Source of the DNA: Gammaproteobacteria bacterium
Lineage (GTDB): Bacteria; Pseudomonadota; Gammaproteobacteria; QNFN01
DNA: 14,073 bases
Assembly: GCA_003645555.1 (NCBI GenBank)
Contig: QNFN01000011.1
Span: forward strand, 1 to 14,073
Direction of reading: 5' to 3'
Shown: piece by piece, positions 1 through 9,536 of the stretch
Layout: each line of letters opens with the position of its first letter
How positions within the stretch are numbered: position 1 is the first letter of the stretch
Program-made: the position numbers and the translations under genes
Notes under the pieces: model-generated
Told to the model about the DNA's origin: nothing
The model's database searches: none
What the model saw: the letters and a program-made list of their open reading frames with translations, nothing else

Positions 1-1425
1 CAGCCCCAGGGCATCACCCATGAACTGCGACGCATGAACCGCTACGGTGTACTCGCCGCCTACCTGCCGGCTTTTGGCAACGTGGTCGGACAGATGCAGT
101 ACGACCTGTTCCACGTCTACACGGTAGACGAGCACACGTTGCGAGTGATCCGTAATCTGCGCCGCTTCGCGGTACCCGAGCATCACCACGAGTTCCCGCG
201 CTGCAGCCAGATCGTCCAGGCCCTGCCGAAAATCGAACTGCTCTACCTCGCCGGCCTGTTCCACGACATCGCCAAGGGGCGTGGCGGCGACCACTCCCGG
301 CTTGGCGCCAGCGATGCCGAGGCCTTCTGCCGCGACCACTACCTCGGACGCTTCGACACCCAGCTGGTTGCCTGGCTGGTCGAGCACCACCTGGTGATGT
401 CGCGTACCGCGCAGCGCGAGGACACCAGCGACCCCGAGGTGATCAACAACTTCGCCAACCTGGCCGGCGACCAGATCCGCCTCAACTACCTCTACCTGCT
501 GACCGTAGCCGACATCCGCGCCACCAACCCGACGCTGTGGACATCATGGAAGGAGACGCTGCTGGCCGAGCTCTACACCGCGACCAAGCGCGCCCTGCGC
601 CGCGGCCTGGAGCACCCTCTCGACGCCCGGGAGCGCATCCGCGGGGTCAGCGTCATGGCCCGCGCACTGCTCAAGTCACGCCAGGTCCAGGATCAGCTGG
701 TCAATGCCATCTGGGGCGAGTTCAGCGACGAATACTTCCTGCGTCACAAGGCTGACGAAATCGCCTGGCATACGCAGCTGATCGCCGATCACGGCACTTC
801 AGACGAACCGCTGATCGCCGTTCGCCAGGAAGGGCCACGCGGCGGCACCGAGATTTTCATCTACACCCTGGACACCCATCGCCTGTTCGCGCAGACCACC
901 TCGCTCCTCGAACAACTCGGCCTGACTGTGGTCGATGCCCGCATCATTACCTCGCGCAGCGGCCACACCCTCGATAGCTACGTGGTTCTCGATGGCTCCG
1001 GGGCGCCGATCGAGGCCAGCTACCGGCTCGAGGAGATCCGCGCATGGTTGCGGCGCGGCCTTGGCGAGCCGAACCAGGCACCGCAACCAGTCGCCCGGCG
1101 GGCGCCGCGCCACCTGCAGTACTTTCCGTTGCCAACGCGGGTTGAATTCAGTACCGATATCAACGCTGAACGTACCGTCGTGGAACTGCTGGCCGCCGAC
1201 CGCCCGGGCCTGCTGTCGAGCATTGGCCAGGCCTTCAGCAACTGCGGAGTGCGGGTGCAGAACGCCAAGATCGGCACCTTTGGCAACCGCGCGGAGGATG
1301 TCTTCTACATCACCGACGAAGCCAACCTGCCGATCACTGACAGTGAACGGCTCGAGGCGTTGCGCTCCGAATTGCTACGGGCCATCGAGCCGGAGGGCGG
1401 CGACACCACCGACCAGGCCGGCTGA
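1..1425 (+). CDS. glnD: Bifunctional PII uridylyltransferase / uridylyl-removing enzyme GlnD, 3' part
   Basis: GlnD attaches UMP to PII proteins when glutamine is low and removes it when glutamine is high, so it is the nitrogen sensor feeding glutamine synthetase control. The reading frame is open from the first base, so the gene starts outside the window and its N-terminal nucleotidyltransferase domain is not seen. The visible 474 residues hold the HD hydrolase domain (uridylyl removal) with the HD pair at bases 262-267 inside LFHDIAKGRGGDHS, followed by two ACT domains, which bind glutamine in this family. The first ACT begins near GGTEIFIYTLD (from about base 841) and the second near VVELLAADRPGLLSS (from about base 1177). 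Identity to E. coli GlnD is obvious through VGQMQYDLFHVYTVDEHT. The stop is TGA at 1423-1425. It converges on pnp. Confidence 0.97.
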   Translation, partial: QPQGITHELRRMNRYGVLAAYLPAFGNVVGQMQYDLFHVYTVDEHTLRVIRNLRRFAVPEHHHEFPRCSQIVQALPKIELLYLAGLFHDIAKGRGGDHSRLGASDAEAFCRDHYLGRFDTQLVAWLVEHHLVMSRTAQREDTSDPEVINNFANLAGDQIRLNYLYLLTVADIRATNPTLWTSWKETLLAELYTATKRALRRGLEHPLDARERIRGVSVMARALLKSRQVQDQLVNAIWGEFSDEYFLRHKADEIAWHTQLIADHGTSDEPLIAVRQEGPRGGTEIFIYTLDTHRLFAQTTSLLEQLGLTVVDARIITSRSGHTLDSYVVLDGSGAPIEASYRLEEIRAWLRRGLGEPNQAPQPVARRAPRHLQYFPLPTRVEFSTDINAERTVVELLAADRPGLLSSIGQAFSNCGVRVQNAKIGTFGNRAEDVFYITDEANLPITDSERLEALRSELLRAIEPEGGDTTDQAG

Positions 1426-1442
1426 AGCCTGCCCGCATAAAT

Positions 1443-1472
1443 GATGAAGGGGAGCCGCGGCTCCCCTTCATC
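1443..1472. terminator. Perfect 30-bp palindrome between convergent glnD and pnp, probable bidirectional terminator
   Basis: The 30 bases are exactly self-complementary around the centre at 1457/1458 (core GGGGAGCCGCGGCTCCCC), so both strands can form the same hairpin of about 13 bp with a CGCG loop. It lies 17 bases after the glnD stop and 22 bases after the pnp stop. On the minus strand it is followed by ATTTATG, a modest U-rich run; on the plus strand it is followed by GTCGTCC, so it is a weaker intrinsic terminator for glnD. Position and symmetry suggest shared 3'-end formation. The role is inferred. Confidence 0.75.
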
Positions 1473-1494
1473 GTCGTCCTGGAAGCTGGAGCGG

Positions 1495-3579
1495 CTACTC
1501 GCCGACGGCCTTCATACTCAGGCGAACACGACCCTGGCGGTCGACCTCGAGCACCTTGACCCGCACCACGTCGCCCTCGGTCAGTTTGTCGCTGACGTTC
1601 TCCACCCGCTCCTCGCAGATCTGCGAGATGTGAACCAGGCCGTCACGGCCAGGCAGAATCGAGACAAAGGCGCCGAAGTCCATCAGCTTGACCACCTTGC
1701 CGTTGTAGATCTTGCCTACCTCGACGTCGGCGGTGATCTCCTCGATGCGCAGGCGCGCCGCGTCACCGGCCGTCTTGTCGACCGAGGCGATCTTGATGGT
1801 GCCGTCATCGGTGATGTCGATGGTTGCCCCGGTCTCCTCGGTGATGGCGCGGATGGTCGAACCGCCCTTGCCGATGACGTCGCGGATCTTCTCCGGATCG
1901 ATCTTTATGGTGATGATGCGCGGCGCGTACTCGGAGATGTCCTCGCGCGGCGCACTGATCACCTTGGCCATCTCGGCGAGAATGTGCAGACGGCCATCAC
2001 GCGCCTGTGACAACGCAGCTTCCATGATCTCGCGGGTGATGCCATCGATCTTGATGTCCATCTGCAGCGCGGTGATGCCCTTGCCGCTGCCGACGACCTT
2101 GAAGTCCATGTCGCCGAGGTGATCCTCGTCACCGAGGATATCGCTCAGTACCGCGAACTCATCACCCTCCTTGATCAGCCCCATGGCAATGCCTGCCACC
2201 GGGGTCGTGACCGGCACGCCGGCATCCATCAGCGCCAGGCTGGCACCGCAGGCCGAGGCCATCGAACTCGAACCGTTCGATTCGGTGATCTCGCACACCA
2301 CGCGCAGGGTGTAGGGGAAGGTTTCCATGTCCGGCATCGACGCCAGTACGCCGCGCTTGGCGAGCCGCCCGTGGCCGATCTCACGGCGCTTGGTCGAGCC
2401 CATGAATCCGGTCTCCCCGACACAGTAGGGCGGGAAGTTGTAGTGGAGCATGAACGGCTCCTTGTAGCTTCCCTCCAGGGCGTCGATGATCGCCGCATCG
2501 CGAGCCGTGCCGAGGGTCGCCGCAACGATCGCCTGGGTCTCGCCACGGGTGAACAGCGCCGAACCGTGGGCGCGCGGCAGCACGCCGGTCTTGACGGTGA
2601 TCTGGCGCACCGTGGAACGATCGCGGCCGTCGATACGCTTCTCGCCGGCAATGATCCGGCCACGCACCAGCGCCTTTTCGATCTTGCTGAACGCCTCGAG
2701 CACCTCGCCGGCCGCGTAGGCCGGCTCATCGCCTTCGGCCAACTCAGCGGCAATAGCGGCACGGATCTCACCGATACGCGCGTAGCGCTCCTGCTTTTCG
2801 CTGATGGTGTAGGCCTCGCCGATCGCCGCCTCGCAGCTCGCGCGCACCTTCTCCACCAGCGTCGGATCGACGGCCTTGTCTGCGACGTCCCAGCGCGGCT
2901 TGCCGATTTCGGCAACCAGCTCGTTGATCACGCCGATCGCCTGCTGCATCTGCTCATGGCCGAACAGCACCGCGCCGAGCATCACCTCTTCAGGAAGTTC
3001 CTGCGCCTCGGCCTCGACCATCAGGACCGCTTTCTCGGTGCCGGCGACCACCAGGTTGAGTTGCGATTCCTGCAGTTCGGAGTAAGTGGGGTTGAGCAGG
3101 TACTCGCCATCACGGTAGCCGACACGGGCGGCACCGATCGGTCCCGCGAACGGGATACCGGAGATCGCCAGGCACGCCGAGGCACCGAGCATGGCCGGAA
3201 TATCGGGATCGATGTCCGGCTCGGCCGACATCACGGTAGCGACGATCTGCACCTCGTTGCGGAACCCCTTGGGGAACAGCGGACGAATCGGGCGATCGAT
3301 CAGACGGCAGGTCAGAGTCTCTTTCTCGCCCGGCCGACCCTCGCGCCTGAAGAATCCACCAGGAATCTTGCCACCTGCGTAGGTCCGCTCCTGATAGTTG
3401 ACGGTCAATGGGAAAAAATCGCGGCCCGGATCGGCCTTCTCGCGGCCGACCACGGTGACTAACACCGCCGTGTCGTCCATGCGAACCATGACTGCGCCGG
3501 TCGCCTGGCGGGCAATCTCGCCGGTCTCGATGGTGACGTTGTGGTTGCCGTAACTGAAACTCTTGCTGATCGTTGCCAC
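1495..3579 (-). CDS. pnp: Polyribonucleotide nucleotidyltransferase (PNPase)
   Basis: PNPase is a trimeric 3'-to-5' phosphorolytic exoribonuclease that degrades mRNA in the cytoplasm, releasing nucleoside diphosphates. At 694 residues it has the full family layout: first RNase PH-like domain (about 10-140), helical linker (about 145-300), second and catalytic RNase PH-like domain (about 310-530), KH domain with the GKGG loop at 570-573, and a C-terminal S1 domain (about 621-690). The metal-binding aspartates correspond to D484 and D490 in [15 protein letters not shown], and the phosphate-site serines lie in TESNGSSSM. The start is GTG, supported by AGGAG nine bases upstream and by alignment of MATISKSF. 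The protein ends soon after the S1 domain, without the longer tail of the 711-residue E. coli enzyme. It follows rpsO by 22 bases and is probably co-transcribed with it. Confidence 0.98.
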   Translation of the reverse strand: MATISKSFSYGNHNVTIETGEIARQATGAVMVRMDDTAVLVTVVGREKADPGRDFFPLTVNYQERTYAGGKIPGGFFRREGRPGEKETLTCRLIDRPIRPLFPKGFRNEVQIVATVMSAEPDIDPDIPAMLGASACLAISGIPFAGPIGAARVGYRDGEYLLNPTYSELQESQLNLVVAGTEKAVLMVEAEAQELPEEVMLGAVLFGHEQMQQAIGVINELVAEIGKPRWDVADKAVDPTLVEKVRASCEAAIGEAYTISEKQERYARIGEIRAAIAAELAEGDEPAYAAGEVLEAFSKIEKALVRGRIIAGEKRIDGRDRSTVRQITVKTGVLPRAHGSALFTRGETQAIVAATLGTARDAAIIDALEGSYKEPFMLHYNFPPYCVGETGFMGSTKRREIGHGRLAKRGVLASMPDMETFPYTLRVVCEITESNGSSSMASACGASLALMDAGVPVTTPVAGIAMGLIKEGDEFAVLSDILGDEDHLGDMDFKVVGSGKGITALQMDIKIDGITREIMEAALSQARDGRLHILAEMAKVISAPREDISEYAPRIITIKIDPEKIRDVIGKGGSTIRAITEETGATIDITDDGTIKIASVDKTAGDAARLRIEEITADVEVGKIYNGKVVKLMDFGAFVSILPGRDGLVHISQICEERVENVSDKLTEGDVVRVKVLEVDRQGRVRLSMKAVGE

Positions 3580-3601
3580 GTTATTCTGCTCCTGGACCGG
3601 T

Positions 3602-3871
3602 TTAGCGACGCAGCCCGAGACGGGCGATCAGCTGACGGTATCGTTCGAGGTCGTTGCGCTTGACGTAATCAAGCAGCTTGCGACGTTCATTGACCATGCG
3701 CAGCAGACCGCGGCGCGAGTGGTGATCCTGCTTGTGGCTGGCGAAATGGCCGGACAGCCCCTCGATTCGCCGGGTCAGCAGGGCAACCTGCACCTCCGGG
3801 GAACCGGTGTCACCAGCGCCACGCGCGTATTCATTGACCACCTGGGCCTTCTCTTCAGCAGACAGAGACAT
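3602..3871 (-). CDS. rpsO: 30S ribosomal protein S15
   Basis: S15 is a primary binding protein of 16S rRNA: it binds the central domain, nucleates platform assembly and contributes to a bridge with the 50S subunit. The 89 residues match the E. coli length exactly, including the conserved [25 protein letters not shown] and the C-terminal LIARLGLRR. The ATG start has AGGAG six bases upstream. A likely promoter lies in the gap upstream. E. coli S15 represses its own translation through a leader pseudoknot; I did not find enough structure here to claim the same. Confidence 0.98.
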   Translation of the reverse strand: MSLSAEEKAQVVNEYARGAGDTGSPEVQVALLTRRIEGLSGHFASHKQDHHSRRGLLRMVNERRKLLDYVKRNDLERYRQLIARLGLRR

Positions 3872-3915
3872 CGACTACTCCTGGAACGCTTTATTACCGT
3901 TGACGTGAATTTCGT

Positions 3916-3945
3916 ATTTTACTCTGACGAGCACCCTGGTCACAA
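3916..3945 (-). promoter_or_regulatory. Probable sigma-70 promoter for rpsO-pnp
   Basis: On the minus strand TTGTGA (3945-3940) and TAAAAT (3921-3916) are separated by 18 bases, matching -35 and -10 boxes at 4/6 and 5/6 positions. The region is clearly more AT-rich than its surroundings and lies in the 127-base gap between truB and rpsO, where E. coli also has an rpsO promoter. Transcription would start near 3909, giving a leader of roughly 38 bases. No convincing terminator for truB is visible in the gap, so read-through from upstream is also likely. Confidence 0.55.
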
Positions 3946-3998
3946 GGCATTTCGGTGTCGCCTAAAAGCCTGGGCCGAGCCTGAATTTACCAGCCCGA

Positions 3999-4925
3999 TC
4001 AACCGTTTTCCCGCAGGTTGAACAACCGCCGGGGCGCCACGCGGCCATCGTCCTGGACCTGGCCGACGCCGATGAAGACACCATCGTCGGCGAACAGGCA
4101 GAGCCAGCCGCTGGTCGGGGCCCGTGGCACCACCACGGCCTGGCCCTGGCGCAGGTAGTAGGCGGCATCGGACGACAGCCGCACCTGTGGCCAGTGGGCC
4201 AGCGCCGAGACGATCGGCAGCAGGTGGTGGTCAAGCGCCTCCGGGCCGGCTTCGGCCTCGGCGCGCAGGGCATCGAGGGTCAGCAGCTCGCTCTCGAGGT
4301 AGGGACCGACTCCGGTGCGGCGCAGGCCGATGACATGCGCGCCGCAACCGAGTCCCGCGCCGATCTCCTCGGCGAGGGTGCGCACGTAGGTTCCTTTGGA
4401 ACAGTGCACCGTGAGCTCGATTTCATCTTCTGCCAACGACTGCACATCCAGCGCGTGGATGGTGATCCGGCGCGGAGCGCGTTCGACCTCGATGCCCTCG
4501 CGCGCCAACTGGTAGAGGCGCCGTCCCTTGTGGCGCAGTGCCGAGTACATCGGCGGCACCTGGTCGATCTCGCCGCGCATTCCGGTCAGCACCGCCTCCA
4601 AGCGCGCGGCGTCGAACGGCTTGACCGGGCGGGTCTCCAGCACCTCGCCGTCGGCGTCACCGGTGGTGGTGGTCACCCCGAGCCGGATCCTCACCCAGTA
4701 GTGCTTGTCGGCATCGAGCAGGTAGGCGGAGACCTTGGTCGCCTCGCCGAGGCAGATCGGCAGCAGGCCACTGGCGAGCGGATCGAGGCTGCCGGTATGG
4801 CCCGCCTTGCGCGCCCGCATCAGCCGCTTGAGCTCCTGCAGTGCCGCGTTCGAGGTCATGCCAACCGGCTTGTCCAGCAGCAGGATGCCATTCACGGAAC
4901 GGCCTTGGGGGCGTCTGCGGGCCAT
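3999..4925 (-). CDS. truB: tRNA pseudouridine(55) synthase TruB
   Basis: TruB converts U55 in the T-loop of nearly all elongator tRNAs to pseudouridine and also acts as a tRNA folding chaperone. The 308-residue protein carries the catalytic aspartate D48 in AGHTGSLDPLASG, the conserved tyrosine Y76 that stacks in the active site, the motif KGTYVRTL (177-184), and a C-terminal PUA-like domain ending VGQVQDDGRVAPRR. The length is close to E. coli TruB (314). The ATG start gives the usual family N-terminus (basic residues then VNGILLLDKP). The Shine-Dalgarno is weak: only AAGG, about seven bases upstream. It starts 32 bases after the rbfA stop in the same transcription unit. Confidence 0.98.
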   Translation of the reverse strand: MARRRPQGRSVNGILLLDKPVGMTSNAALQELKRLMRARKAGHTGSLDPLASGLLPICLGEATKVSAYLLDADKHYWVRIRLGVTTTTGDADGEVLETRPVKPFDAARLEAVLTGMRGEIDQVPPMYSALRHKGRRLYQLAREGIEVERAPRRITIHALDVQSLAEDEIELTVHCSKGTYVRTLAEEIGAGLGCGAHVIGLRRTGVGPYLESELLTLDALRAEAEAGPEALDHHLLPIVSALAHWPQVRLSSDAAYYLRQGQAVVVPRAPTSGWLCLFADDGVFIGVGQVQDDGRVAPRRLFNLRENG

Positions 4926-4957
4926 GGTGTGCCTTGCCAGGTTCGTTGTGGGTGGCG

Positions 4958-5353
4958 TCAGCGGGACGGGGGGTCGCCCGCGTCGTCGATCTCGGCCGGC
5001 AAATCGGCGACCGCTTCATCGATCAGCGCCGTCAGGTGGCGGCCGTGCTCGACCGACCGGTCGTAGGTGAAGTGCAGCTCGGGCGTGATCCGCAACTTGA
5101 CCTGGCGGCCCAGCTCCCGGCGCAGGAAACCACTGGCCCGGCGTAGCCCTGCCTCGCTGGAGCGCACCATCTCGGGATCGTCAGCGAGAACGGTGAAAAA
5201 CACCTTCGCATGGGCCAGGTCGTGACTGACCTCGATCCCGGTTAGGGTGACCATGCCGACGCCCGGATCCTTGACCTCGTCGTGGATCAACTGGGCGAGG
5301 ACCCGGCGAAGCTGTTCGCCGACCCGGCGGCTGCGGCTGAATTCCCTGGGCAT
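4958..5353 (-). CDS. rbfA: 30S ribosome-binding factor RbfA
   Basis: RbfA is a small single-domain KH-type protein that binds the immature 30S subunit near the 5' end of 16S rRNA and helps late assembly, especially in the cold. I chose the ATG at 5353 (131 residues) because it gives MPREFSRSRRVGEQL, matching the conserved M-x-(K/R)-E-(F/Y)-x-R start of the family. An in-frame GTG at 5374 would add seven residues. Neither start has a good Shine-Dalgarno. The interrupted KH helix is seen as RRASGFLRRELG, followed by RITPELHFTYD. The gene lies 48 bases after infB and 32 bases before truB. Confidence 0.95.
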   Translation of the reverse strand: MPREFSRSRRVGEQLRRVLAQLIHDEVKDPGVGMVTLTGIEVSHDLAHAKVFFTVLADDPEMVRSSEAGLRRASGFLRRELGRQVKLRITPELHFTYDRSVEHGRHLTALIDEAVADLPAEIDDAGDPPSR

Positions 5354-5401
5354 CGGTGATATTCGTCGGTTCACGGCGCCGCGCTGGCAGCACCGCGACG
5401 G

Positions 5402-7963
5402 TTACAGCTCGCGCTGCACCTCGACCTCTTCGTAGACCTCGATCTGGTCGCCAACCTTGACGTCGTTGTAGTTCTTGACGCCGATGCCGCACTCGGTGCC
5501 GGCACGCACCTCGTTGACATCGTCCTTGAAGCGGCGCAATGACTCGAGTTCACCCTCGTAGATGACCACGTTGTCGCGCAGCACGCGGATCGGGTTGGAG
5601 CGCTTGACCGCGCCCTCCATCACCAGGCAACCGGCGATGGCCCCAATCTTCGGTGAGCGGAACACATCGCGCACCTCGGCCAGACCGACGATCTCCTCGC
5701 GGATCTCCGGTGCGAGCATTCCGGAGAGCGCCTTCCTGACTTCATCGATGACCTCGTAGATGACGCTGTAGTAATGCAGGTCGATGCCGTTTTCGGCAAC
5801 CAGGCGTCGGGCCGAGGCGTCGGCACGCACGTTGAAACCGATTATCACCGCCTGCGAGGCGGCGGCCAGGTTGACGTCGGATTCGGTAATGCCGCCGACC
5901 CCGGAAGCGATCACGCGCACCCGCACCTCGTCGTTGGAGAGATTGATCAGGGAGTCGCGTAGTGCCTCGACGCTGCCCTGTACATCGGCCTTGATGACCA
6001 GGTTGAGCTGCTGTGTTTCGCCGGCCTCCATCTGCGAGAACATGTCCTCGAGCCTGGCCGCCTGCTGCTTGGCCAGGCGCATCTCGCGGACCTTGTTCTG
6101 ACGAAACGACGCGATCTCGCGCACCTTGCGCTCGTCCGGGTGCGCCACCACCTCGTCGCCGGCATTAGGTGTACCGGAGAGGCCTAACACCTCGACCGGC
6201 ATCGACGGCCCGACGCTGTCGACCGCATGGCCTGCCTCGTCGAACAGTGCCCGGACACGCCCGAACTCGGAACCGCTCAGGACCACGTCACCTTTACGCA
6301 GGGTGCCACTCTTGACCAGCACCGTCGCCACCGGGCCGCGGCCCTTCTCCAGGCGTGACTCGAGCACGACACCACGCGCGGTCTCCTCGACCGGCGCACT
6401 GAGTTCCATCACCTCGGACTGCAACAGGATGGCATCGAGCAGTGCGTCGATGCCCTCACCGGTCATTGCCGAGACGTGGATGAATTGGGTGTCACCGCCC
6501 CAGTCCTCGGGGATCACCTCGTGCTTGGAGAGTTCCTGCTTGACCCGGTCGGGGTCGGAATCGGGTTTGTCGATCTTGTTGACCGCAACCACCATCGGCA
6601 CCGAGCCCGCCTTGGCGTGCTGGATGGACTCGATGGTCTGTGGCATGACGCCGTCGTCGGCGGCAACCACCAGCACGACGATGTCCGTCACCTGGGATCC
6701 ACGGGCGCGCATGGCAGTGAATGCCGCGTGGCCCGGGGTGTCGAGGAAGGTGATCGTGCCCTTGTCGGTGTCGACGTGGTAGGCGCCGATGTGCTGGGTG
6801 ATGCCGCCGGCTTCACCATCGGCCACCTTGCTGGAACGGATGTGATCGAGCAGCGAGGTCTTGCCATGGTCGACATGGCCCATGATGGTGACCACCGGCG
6901 GACGGCGCACCGTCTCGGCCTCGCTGTCGGTGTCGAGTTGCAGGCTCTCCTCGATATCGGTGTCGGTCACCAGCATCGGCTTGTGCCCCATCTCCTCGAC
7001 CACCAGCACCGCGGTGTCCTGGTCGATGGACTGGTTGATGGTCGCCATGACGCCCATCTGCATCATCGCCTTGATCACTTCGGCCGCCTTGACCGCCATG
7101 CGCTGGGCCAGCTCGGCGACGGTGACCGTCTCCGGAATCGTCACCTCGTGCACCACCGGCTCAGTGGGCCGGGTGAAGCCGTGCTCGCTGGTGGCCGCGT
7201 CACGTGCCGCCCGGCCACGCACCCGCGGTGCCTTTTTGCGCCGGCCACTCTTCTCGCTGGCAACGTGCAGTTCCTTGCGGCCGTAACGGCTCGAACGTTT
7301 GTCACCCTTACCGCCGCCGCGCTCAGACTTGGGCTTCTCTGCCGGTTTGGCGCGTGCCGGGGTGGCCTTGGCACGGCTCGCCTCATCGGTCTGGCGTCGC
7401 GCAAGTTCCTCGGCCTGGCGCTTGGTTTCCTCTTCCTCAGCTACCCTGCGCGCTTCCTGCTCGGCCTGCTCCTTGACCTCTTCTTCCTGGCGGCGCTTTT
7501 CGAGCTCGGCGTCACGGCGCTTGGCATCCTTGTCGCGAATGCGCTCCTCTTCGACCGCCTTGTCCCGGTGCAGCTCGGCCAAACGCCGACGCGCCTCTTC
7601 GGCCTCGGCCTGGGCAGCGTCGTTCTCTTCGGCCGTCCCCGGTTTTACATAGGTGCGGCTCTTGCGCACCTCGACGCTGACCGTCTTGCTGCGCATCTGC
7701 CCGCCCGGCATGCTCTGACGCTGGCGCAACTCACTGACCGATTTGCGCTTCAGCGTCACCTTGCGCGGGGTGCCGGTCGGGTCGTTGGCCTTCTCCTTGC
7801 CATGGGCGGCGCGCAGGAACTGCAGCAACGTAATCTTCTCGTCGTCGTTGACGACCGCGTCGGGCCCGTCCTTGGCCAGGCCGGCCTCGGTGAACTGGAT
7901 CAGCAACCGGTCAACCGGGATACCGACCACGCCTGCGAGCTGTTTGACTGTCGAATCGGACAT
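5402..7963 (-). CDS. infB: Translation initiation factor IF-2
   Basis: IF2 is the GTPase that brings fMet-tRNA to the 30S P site and promotes subunit joining. The 853-residue protein (E. coli 890) has an N-terminal IF2_N module (1-50), a long charged, coiled-coil-prone Glu/Arg/Lys/Ala region (about 115-250), and a second IF2_N-like module (about 275-325). The G domain shows all five motifs: GHVDHGKT (362-369), GGITQHIG (386-393), DTPGH (408-412), NKID (462-465) and SAM (498-500). The C-terminal domains, including the fMet-tRNA binding domain, follow. The ATG start has GGGAGAG about six bases upstream. It begins 22 bases after nusA. Shorter isoforms from internal starts, as in E. coli, are possible but I see no clear internal start signal. 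Confidence 0.98.
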   Translation of the reverse strand: MSDSTVKQLAGVVGIPVDRLLIQFTEAGLAKDGPDAVVNDDEKITLLQFLRAAHGKEKANDPTGTPRKVTLKRKSVSELRQRQSMPGGQMRSKTVSVEVRKSRTYVKPGTAEENDAAQAEAEEARRRLAELHRDKAVEEERIRDKDAKRRDAELEKRRQEEEVKEQAEQEARRVAEEEETKRQAEELARRQTDEASRAKATPARAKPAEKPKSERGGGKGDKRSSRYGRKELHVASEKSGRRKKAPRVRGRAARDAATSEHGFTRPTEPVVHEVTIPETVTVAELAQRMAVKAAEVIKAMMQMGVMATINQSIDQDTAVLVVEEMGHKPMLVTDTDIEESLQLDTDSEAETVRRPPVVTIMGHVDHGKTSLLDHIRSSKVADGEAGGITQHIGAYHVDTDKGTITFLDTPGHAAFTAMRARGSQVTDIVVLVVAADDGVMPQTIESIQHAKAGSVPMVVAVNKIDKPDSDPDRVKQELSKHEVIPEDWGGDTQFIHVSAMTGEGIDALLDAILLQSEVMELSAPVEETARGVVLESRLEKGRGPVATVLVKSGTLRKGDVVLSGSEFGRVRALFDEAGHAVDSVGPSMPVEVLGLSGTPNAGDEVVAHPDERKVREIASFRQNKVREMRLAKQQAARLEDMFSQMEAGETQQLNLVIKADVQGSVEALRDSLINLSNDEVRVRVIASGVGGITESDVNLAAASQAVIIGFNVRADASARRLVAENGIDLHYYSVIYEVIDEVRKALSGMLAPEIREEIVGLAEVRDVFRSPKIGAIAGCLVMEGAVKRSNPIRVLRDNVVIYEGELESLRRFKDDVNEVRAGTECGIGVKNYNDVKVGDQIEVYEEVEVQREL

Positions 7964-7985
7964 GCCTGTCTCTCCCGGGCCTGTT

Positions 7986-9536
7986 TCAGGCCTCGGCCTC
8001 GTTCTCGTTTTCGTTTTCGAACCACGGCGCGCGTGCCGTCATGATCAGTTCGCCGGCGCGGGTCTCATCCATGCCCTCGATCTCCATCAGGCTGTCGACG
8101 TCCTGCTCGGCGAGGTCTTCCATGGTGATAATTCCGCGGCTGGCCATCTCGAAGGCGAGCTGGCGTTCCATACCGTCCATCTCCAGCAGGTCGGCGGCCG
8201 GTTCGACGGCGTCGAGTTTCTCTTCCTTGGCGATCGCCTGCATCAGCAGGACATCACGCGCGCGGTTGCGCAGCTCCTGGACAATATCCTCCTCGAACTC
8301 CTCGATATCGAGCAATTCCTGCTCGGGCACGAAGGCAACCTCATCGACGCTGGTGTAGCCCTCCTGGACCAGGATCACCGCCACCTCTTCGTCGACGTCA
8401 AGCTGCTCCATGAACACCGCCTGGGCCTTGGTTGCTTCGGCCCCGCTCTTGGCCTCGGCCTCCTCGACGGTCATGACGTTGAGTTCCCATCCGGTCAGCT
8501 GTGACGCGAGGCGGATGTTCTGGCCACCGCGGCCGATCGCTTGCGACAGCTGCTCCTCGTCGACCGCGAGATCCATGCTGTGACGCTCCTCATCGACCAC
8601 AATCGACAGGACATCGGCCGGCTGCATGGCGTTGATCACCAGCTGGGCGGCATTGTCATTCCACGGGATGATATCGACGCGCTCACCGGCGAGTTCGTTG
8701 GAGACGGCCTGCACGCGCGAACCACGCATGCCGACACAGGCACCGACCGGGTCGATACGTGGCTCGTTCGAGCGCACCGTGATCTTGGCTCGCGAGCCCG
8801 GGTCACGTGCGGCACCAAGGATATCGATCAGACCCTCGCCGATCTCCGGCACCTCGAGGCGAAACAGCTCAATCAGCAATTCCGGTGCGGTCCGGGTGAC
8901 GAACAGTTGCGGTCCACGCGGCTCGGAACGGATCTCGCGCAGATAACCGCGGATACGATCACCACCACGCACGGCCTCACGCGGAATCATCTCTTCGCGG
9001 AAAATGGCCGCCTCGGCGTTGCCGCCAAGATCGATGTAGACGTTGCCGCGCTCGACCCGCTTGACGATGCCACCGACCAACTCGCCTTCGCGACCGGTGT
9101 ACGCTTCGACGATCTGTGCCCGCTCGGCCTCACGCACTTTCTGCACGATCACCTGCTTGGCGGCCTGGGCGGCGATCCGACCGAACTCGACCGAATCCAT
9201 CGGCTCCTCGATGAAATCACCAGCCTGAAGTTCAGGGTCCTGCTCTTGAGCGTCGTCGAGCCAAACCTGGCGTTCGGGGTGAAACTCGAACCCCTCTAAC
9301 TCCTCCAACTCATCTTCATCGCTGAGGTCGACCTCGGGTGAGATCACCTCCCAGCGGCGGAAGGTGGCGTAGTCACCAGTCAGGCGATCGATCGCGACAC
9401 GCACGTCGATGTCACCACTGTTCTTTTTGCGCGTCGCCGACGCCAGCGCCAACTCGATCGCATCGAAAATAATCTCTTTTTCGACGCTCTTCTCGTGCGA
9501 AACGGCGTCCACGACCATCAGGATCTCTTTGCTCAT
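7986..9536 (-). CDS. nusA: Transcription termination/antitermination factor NusA
   Basis: NusA binds RNA polymerase near the RNA exit channel, modulating pausing, intrinsic termination and antitermination. The 516 residues (E. coli 495) comprise an RNAP-binding N-terminal domain (1-125), S1 (about 137-202), KH1 with GMRG (269-272), KH2 with GRGG (335-338), and two C-terminal acidic repeats (about 376-435 and 448-503) typical of gammaproteobacteria. Compared with E. coli, the N-terminal domain has about 16 extra residues, largely acidic, between RRW (60-62) and GDF (106-108). The C-terminus ends in an Asn-Glu repeat encoded by short hexamer repeats (7989-8018). The ATG overlaps the rimP stop as ATGA, implying translational coupling, and has GGAGAG about nine bases upstream. 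Confidence 0.98.
   Translation of the reverse strand: MSKEILMVVDAVSHEKSVEKEIIFDAIELALASATRKKNSGDIDVRVAIDRLTGDYATFRRWEVISPEVDLSDEDELEELEGFEFHPERQVWLDDAQEQDPELQAGDFIEEPMDSVEFGRIAAQAAKQVIVQKVREAERAQIVEAYTGREGELVGGIVKRVERGNVYIDLGGNAEAAIFREEMIPREAVRGGDRIRGYLREIRSEPRGPQLFVTRTAPELLIELFRLEVPEIGEGLIDILGAARDPGSRAKITVRSNEPRIDPVGACVGMRGSRVQAVSNELAGERVDIIPWNDNAAQLVINAMQPADVLSIVVDEERHSMDLAVDEEQLSQAIGRGGQNIRLASQLTGWELNVMTVEEAEAKSGAEATKAQAVFMEQLDVDEEVAVILVQEGYTSVDEVAFVPEQELLDIEEFEEDIVQELRNRARDVLLMQAIAKEEKLDAVEPAADLLEMDGMERQLAFEMASRGIITMEDLAEQDVDSLMEIEGMDETRAGELIMTARAPWFENENENEAEA

Noticed and set aside
1441..2010. A plus-strand open frame starting inside the glnD-pnp palindrome
   Set aside because: The frame runs through the palindrome and then antisense to the pnp 3' end; no ribosome site and no domain.
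2119..3462. A 447-codon plus-strand open frame antisense to pnp
   Set aside because: It lies wholly within the clearly real pnp gene, and its His/Arg/Asp-rich composition is typical of an antisense shadow; no family resemblance.
3946..3998. A possible terminator after truB (repeated CAGGC near AGGCTCGGCCCAGGC)
   Set aside because: The arms are direct rather than inverted repeats, and no stable stem with a U tract could be formed.
4194..5066. A 290-codon plus-strand open frame antisense to truB and rbfA
   Set aside because: It spans two real minus-strand genes and has no recognisable motif.
6476..8044. A 522-codon plus-strand open frame lying antisense to infB
   Set aside because: It mirrors the codon periodicity of infB, as is common in GC-rich genomes. 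Its translation is low-complexity (rich in Gly, His, Leu, Asp) with no recognisable domain and no Shine-Dalgarno.
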